A stretch of DNA of 8,635 nucleotides, from assembly GCA_900556345.1 (NCBI GenBank), contig USOM01000025.1, forward strand, positions 1-8,635. The letters are read 5' to 3'. Below are positions 6,988-8,635 of the stretch, in pieces. The first letter of the stretch is position 1. Every line of letters starts with the position of its first letter. The notes beneath the pieces were generated by a model. That model was not told the DNA's origin, did not search any database, and worked only from the letters and a program-made list of their open reading frames with translations. Source of the DNA: an uncultured Clostridium sp. (GTDB taxonomy: Bacteria > Bacillota > Clostridia > TANB77 > CAG-508). The translations under genes were made by a program, and so were the position numbers.

Positions 6988-7671
6988 CTACAAATCATTT
7001 ACCCAATTTACCTCAACACCATTATAAAAGTGTTTAATAATTTCCTCACAATTGCTTCCAGCTTTAGCCATACTGTCTGCTCCTGTTTGACTCATACCAA
7101 CTCCGTGTCCATATCCTAAAACCTTAAACTTTATTTTATCTCCATCAATTTCAAAAGAAAAATTAGTAGACTTTAATCCAAATAAAGTTCTTGCTTCTGT
7201 TCCTGCAATCTGAATATTTCCAAGTTTAATAGTTCTTACTCTGCCACTTTCTGTATATTCTAAAATTTGAATGCTATTTGGATCATCAAAATTAATTTCA
7301 AAATCTTTATGTTTTTCCTTAATCTTATTTATAAATTCATCTTTTGTTAACTCCACCCCAGAGGAGTATTGCGTATACCCGTCCTCTCCCGAAGTCTGTA
7401 CGCTTTTTAGATATGGAAAATTATCTCCTCCCCATACATTATTTGCTGTTTCTGTTGTTCCTCCACTATTAGAATGAAAAAACGCATCTATTGGACTACC
7501 ATTATATGTAATTATCTTTCCTTGAGTAGAATCTACCGCTTCTGTAATTTTACTCCAATTAGCTTCTGCCTCATTTCCGCTCCACTTAGCTAATCTATCT
7601 TCCTTCGAAATCCATGCTTGACAACATCTATAATCATCACAAATATCTGCATTCCCATGTTTTCCGTGCAC
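6988..7671 (-). CDS. spoIID: SpoIID C-terminal fragment (zinc-site segment to end)
   Basis: This is the open frame after the second break. Its apparent GTG start at 7671 is only the first start-like codon in the frame and probably not a real start; the homologous part begins at about GKHGNADIC. In the rebuilt protein it covers about residues 106-329. It contains the metal-site segment KHGNADICDDYRCCQAW (H107, C113, C118, C119), the family segment FFHSNSGGTTETANNVWGG, and near the end GYGHGVGMSQTGADSMAKAG followed by the usual HFYNGVEV terminus. The stop is TAG at 6988-6990. There is no clear intrinsic terminator before the next promoter; only a weak 4-bp stem is seen at about 6970-6984. Confidence 0.85.
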   Translation of the reverse strand: MHGKHGNADICDDYRCCQAWISKEDRLAKWSGNEAEANWSKITEAVDSTQGKIITYNGSPIDAFFHSNSGGTTETANNVWGGDNFPYLKSVQTSGEDGYTQYSSGVELTKDEFINKIKEKHKDFEINFDDPNSIQILEYTESGRVRTIKLGNIQIAGTEARTLFGLKSTNFSFEIDGDKIKFKVLGYGHGVGMSQTGADSMAKAGSNCEEIIKHFYNGVEVNWVNDL

Positions 7672-7948
7672 TATGTATTATTTGATAAATTGTATATGTT
7701 CTTGCAACAATAGCCTGTGCCTTTAATGCTTCCATTTCATAACTTGCTGGCATCTCACTAGATACTACTCCATAAAGATAATCATCTAAATTAATCTCCT
7801 CTGTTTGCTCTGTTTTAGAATGATATAATTTTATGGTTTTATATTTTGAATAGTCATATTTCTCAAATTCTTTTTTGTTTTCACTTGTTTCTTCTAAAGT
7901 TTGTACATTTTCTTTTTTCCTTTTTTTAGTACATAAATTAGGCAACAC
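7637..7948 (-). CDS. spoIID: SpoIID N-terminal fragment (catalytic glutamate segment)
   Basis: This is the open frame between the two breaks. The GTG at 7948 is not a convincing start: it has no Shine-Dalgarno, and the same frame reads upstream into FLIIIVLPNL, the rest of a membrane anchor. The segment holds a Lys/Glu-rich linker, then the SpoIID amidase-enhancer/LytB-like core LDDYLYGVVSSEMP with the presumed catalytic glutamate (Glu75 of the rebuilt protein), then LKAQAIVARTYTIYQ. After the second break it reads an unrelated tail (KTWECRYL) and stops at 7637. It overlaps the C-terminal fragment by 35 bases in another frame. Confidence 0.8.
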   Translation of the reverse strand: MLPNLCTKKRKKENVQTLEETSENKKEFEKYDYSKYKTIKLYHSKTEQTEEINLDDYLYGVVSSEMPASYEMEALKAQAIVARTYTIYQIIHSARKTWECRYL

Positions 7949-7998
7949 TATTATTATTAAAAACCTTGAGTATCTTCAATGTTATTGCCTCCATCCAT

Positions 7999-8635
7999 TT
8001 ACATTAATATGTCATTCATGGCATCGACAATAAATTGTACTTCGGTGCCTATGATAATTTGTAAATTATTTTTTCCAATTTTTATAATTCCTGTTGCTCC
8101 AGTAGCTAATATAGCTTGTTCATCAACTAAATCAGGATTACCTAATTCCACACGTAATCGTGTAATACAGCTATCTGCAAACTGCACATTATTTCGCCCC
8201 CCCAAAGCTTCTATCAAAACAATTGCAATCTCATCATAGTCTTGATTTTCTAATGTAATATTGTATTCCTCTTCCTCAATTTCAATTATATCTTCATCAG
8301 TCTCCCGACCAGGTGTCATTAAATTATAACGAACTATCATGAATCTAAAAATACAATAATATATAAAAGCACAAATCAATCCAAGTGGAATCAGCATAAA
8401 TATATCGTTAGAGAACGGGGCTTTAATACTCAAAATATAATCAATCAATCCTGCCGAAAAGCCAAAGCCCGCAAGCCATTTAAATACCGCAGCCACAAAT
8501 AGCATTATTCCTGTTAATAGAGCATGAATAAAATATAATACTGGTGCAACAAACATAAAAGAGAGCTCCAATGGTTCTGTAACCCCAGTAACAAATGAAG
8601 CAAAAGCAGCAGACAATAAAATCGTTCCAACTTGT
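7999..8635 (-). CDS. PTS glucose/N-acetylglucosamine-family EIICB permease (5' end cut by window edge)
   Basis: C-terminal 211 residues of a sugar-transporting phosphotransferase permease. The frame runs open to the window edge (QVGTILLSAAFAS at the boundary), so the start lies outside; the TTG at 8616 is internal. The end of EIIC shows the family segment FVTGVTEPLELSFMFVAPVLY, then HALLTG and FSAGLIDYIL, with several membrane helices. An acidic linker (DEDIIEIEEEE) leads to an EIIB domain with the phosphocysteine motif ADSCITRLRV; the Cys codon is at 8167-8169. The protein ends after EIIB with no EIIA domain, so phosphate must come from a separate EIIA. The fold and motifs fit the glucose/GlcNAc/maltose family (PtsG, NagE, MalX). 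The substrate cannot be fixed from this fragment. spoIID follows 19 nt downstream. Confidence 0.92.
   Translation of the reverse strand, partial: QVGTILLSAAFASFVTGVTEPLELSFMFVAPVLYFIHALLTGIMLFVAAVFKWLAGFGFSAGLIDYILSIKAPFSNDIFMLIPLGLICAFIYYCIFRFMIVRYNLMTPGRETDEDIIEIEEEEYNITLENQDYDEIAIVLIEALGGRNNVQFADSCITRLRVELGNPDLVDEQAILATGATGIIKIGKNNLQIIIGTEVQFIVDAMNDILM

Larger units (their letters stand above)
6988..7979 (-). pseudogene. spoIID: spoIID (stage II sporulation protein D), interrupted by two apparent one-base insertions
   Basis: SpoIID is a membrane-anchored lytic transglycosylase that cuts glycan strands during forespore engulfment, working with SpoIIP and SpoIIM. The likely start is TTG at 7979, with GGAGG (7988-7992) eight bases before it. 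That frame gives MKILKVF and soon stops. Dropping one T from the T5 run at 7959-7963 instead gives MKILKVLIIIVLPNLC, a normal short membrane anchor running into the rest of the protein. A second break near the A4 run at 7660-7663 separates the N-terminal fragment from the fragment that continues with KHGNADIC. The span is 992 bases; removing two bases leaves exactly 330 codons, or 329 residues, a normal SpoIID length. All core motifs survive. Either the two homopolymer indels are sequence errors and the gene is intact, or it is a recent pseudogene. It starts 19 nt after the PTS stop. Confidence 0.88.

Noticed and set aside
7271..8239. Plus-strand open frames 7271-7477 and 7979-8239
   Set aside because: They are antisense to spoIID and to the PTS permease; the minus-strand products have recognised motifs.

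Overview
The window is AT-rich and every supported gene lies on the minus strand, so transcription runs from high to low coordinates. Low GC content, Shine-Dalgarno-led GTG, TTG and ATG starts, a SpoIID sporulation transglycosylase and a glucose/GlcNAc-type PTS permease point to a low-GC, probably spore-forming Firmicute, most likely in Clostridia. No species can be assigned from this sequence alone.

Layout in transcription order. (1) 8635-7999 is the 3' part of a PTS EIICB permease, cut by the window edge. (2) 7979-6988 is spoIID, starting 19 nt after the PTS stop. It is broken by two apparent one-base insertions, each in a homopolymer run; removing two bases restores a 330-codon frame. (3) 6924-6779 holds a good sigma-A promoter and a roughly 110-nt leader with an 11-bp hairpin, a strong Shine-Dalgarno and a five-codon upstream ORF. 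(4) 6778-4076 is a class A penicillin-binding protein (glycosyltransferase plus transpeptidase) with a C-terminal Ig-like domain. (5) 4009-2627 is cysS, 2558-1551 is trpS and 1539-1 is argS, the last missing its C-terminus at the window edge. These three aminoacyl-tRNA synthetase genes are closely packed.

Functionally the window joins peptidoglycan work (PBP1A-type synthase and SpoIID) to a block of three class I tRNA synthetases. I see no promoter or T-box leader in the short gaps before cysS, trpS or argS, so they are probably read through from the penicillin-binding-protein promoter or from a promoter inside that gene. The cysS-trpS gap carries a near-perfect REP-like palindrome.

Most of this is ordinary housekeeping sequence and I do not see a new multi-gene system. 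The points most worth checking are the doubly frameshifted spoIID and its altered zinc site, the upstream-ORF arrangement before the penicillin-binding protein, a cysteine pattern in TrpRS that resembles a known [4Fe-4S] motif, and a HIGH motif in CysRS whose first histidine is serine.
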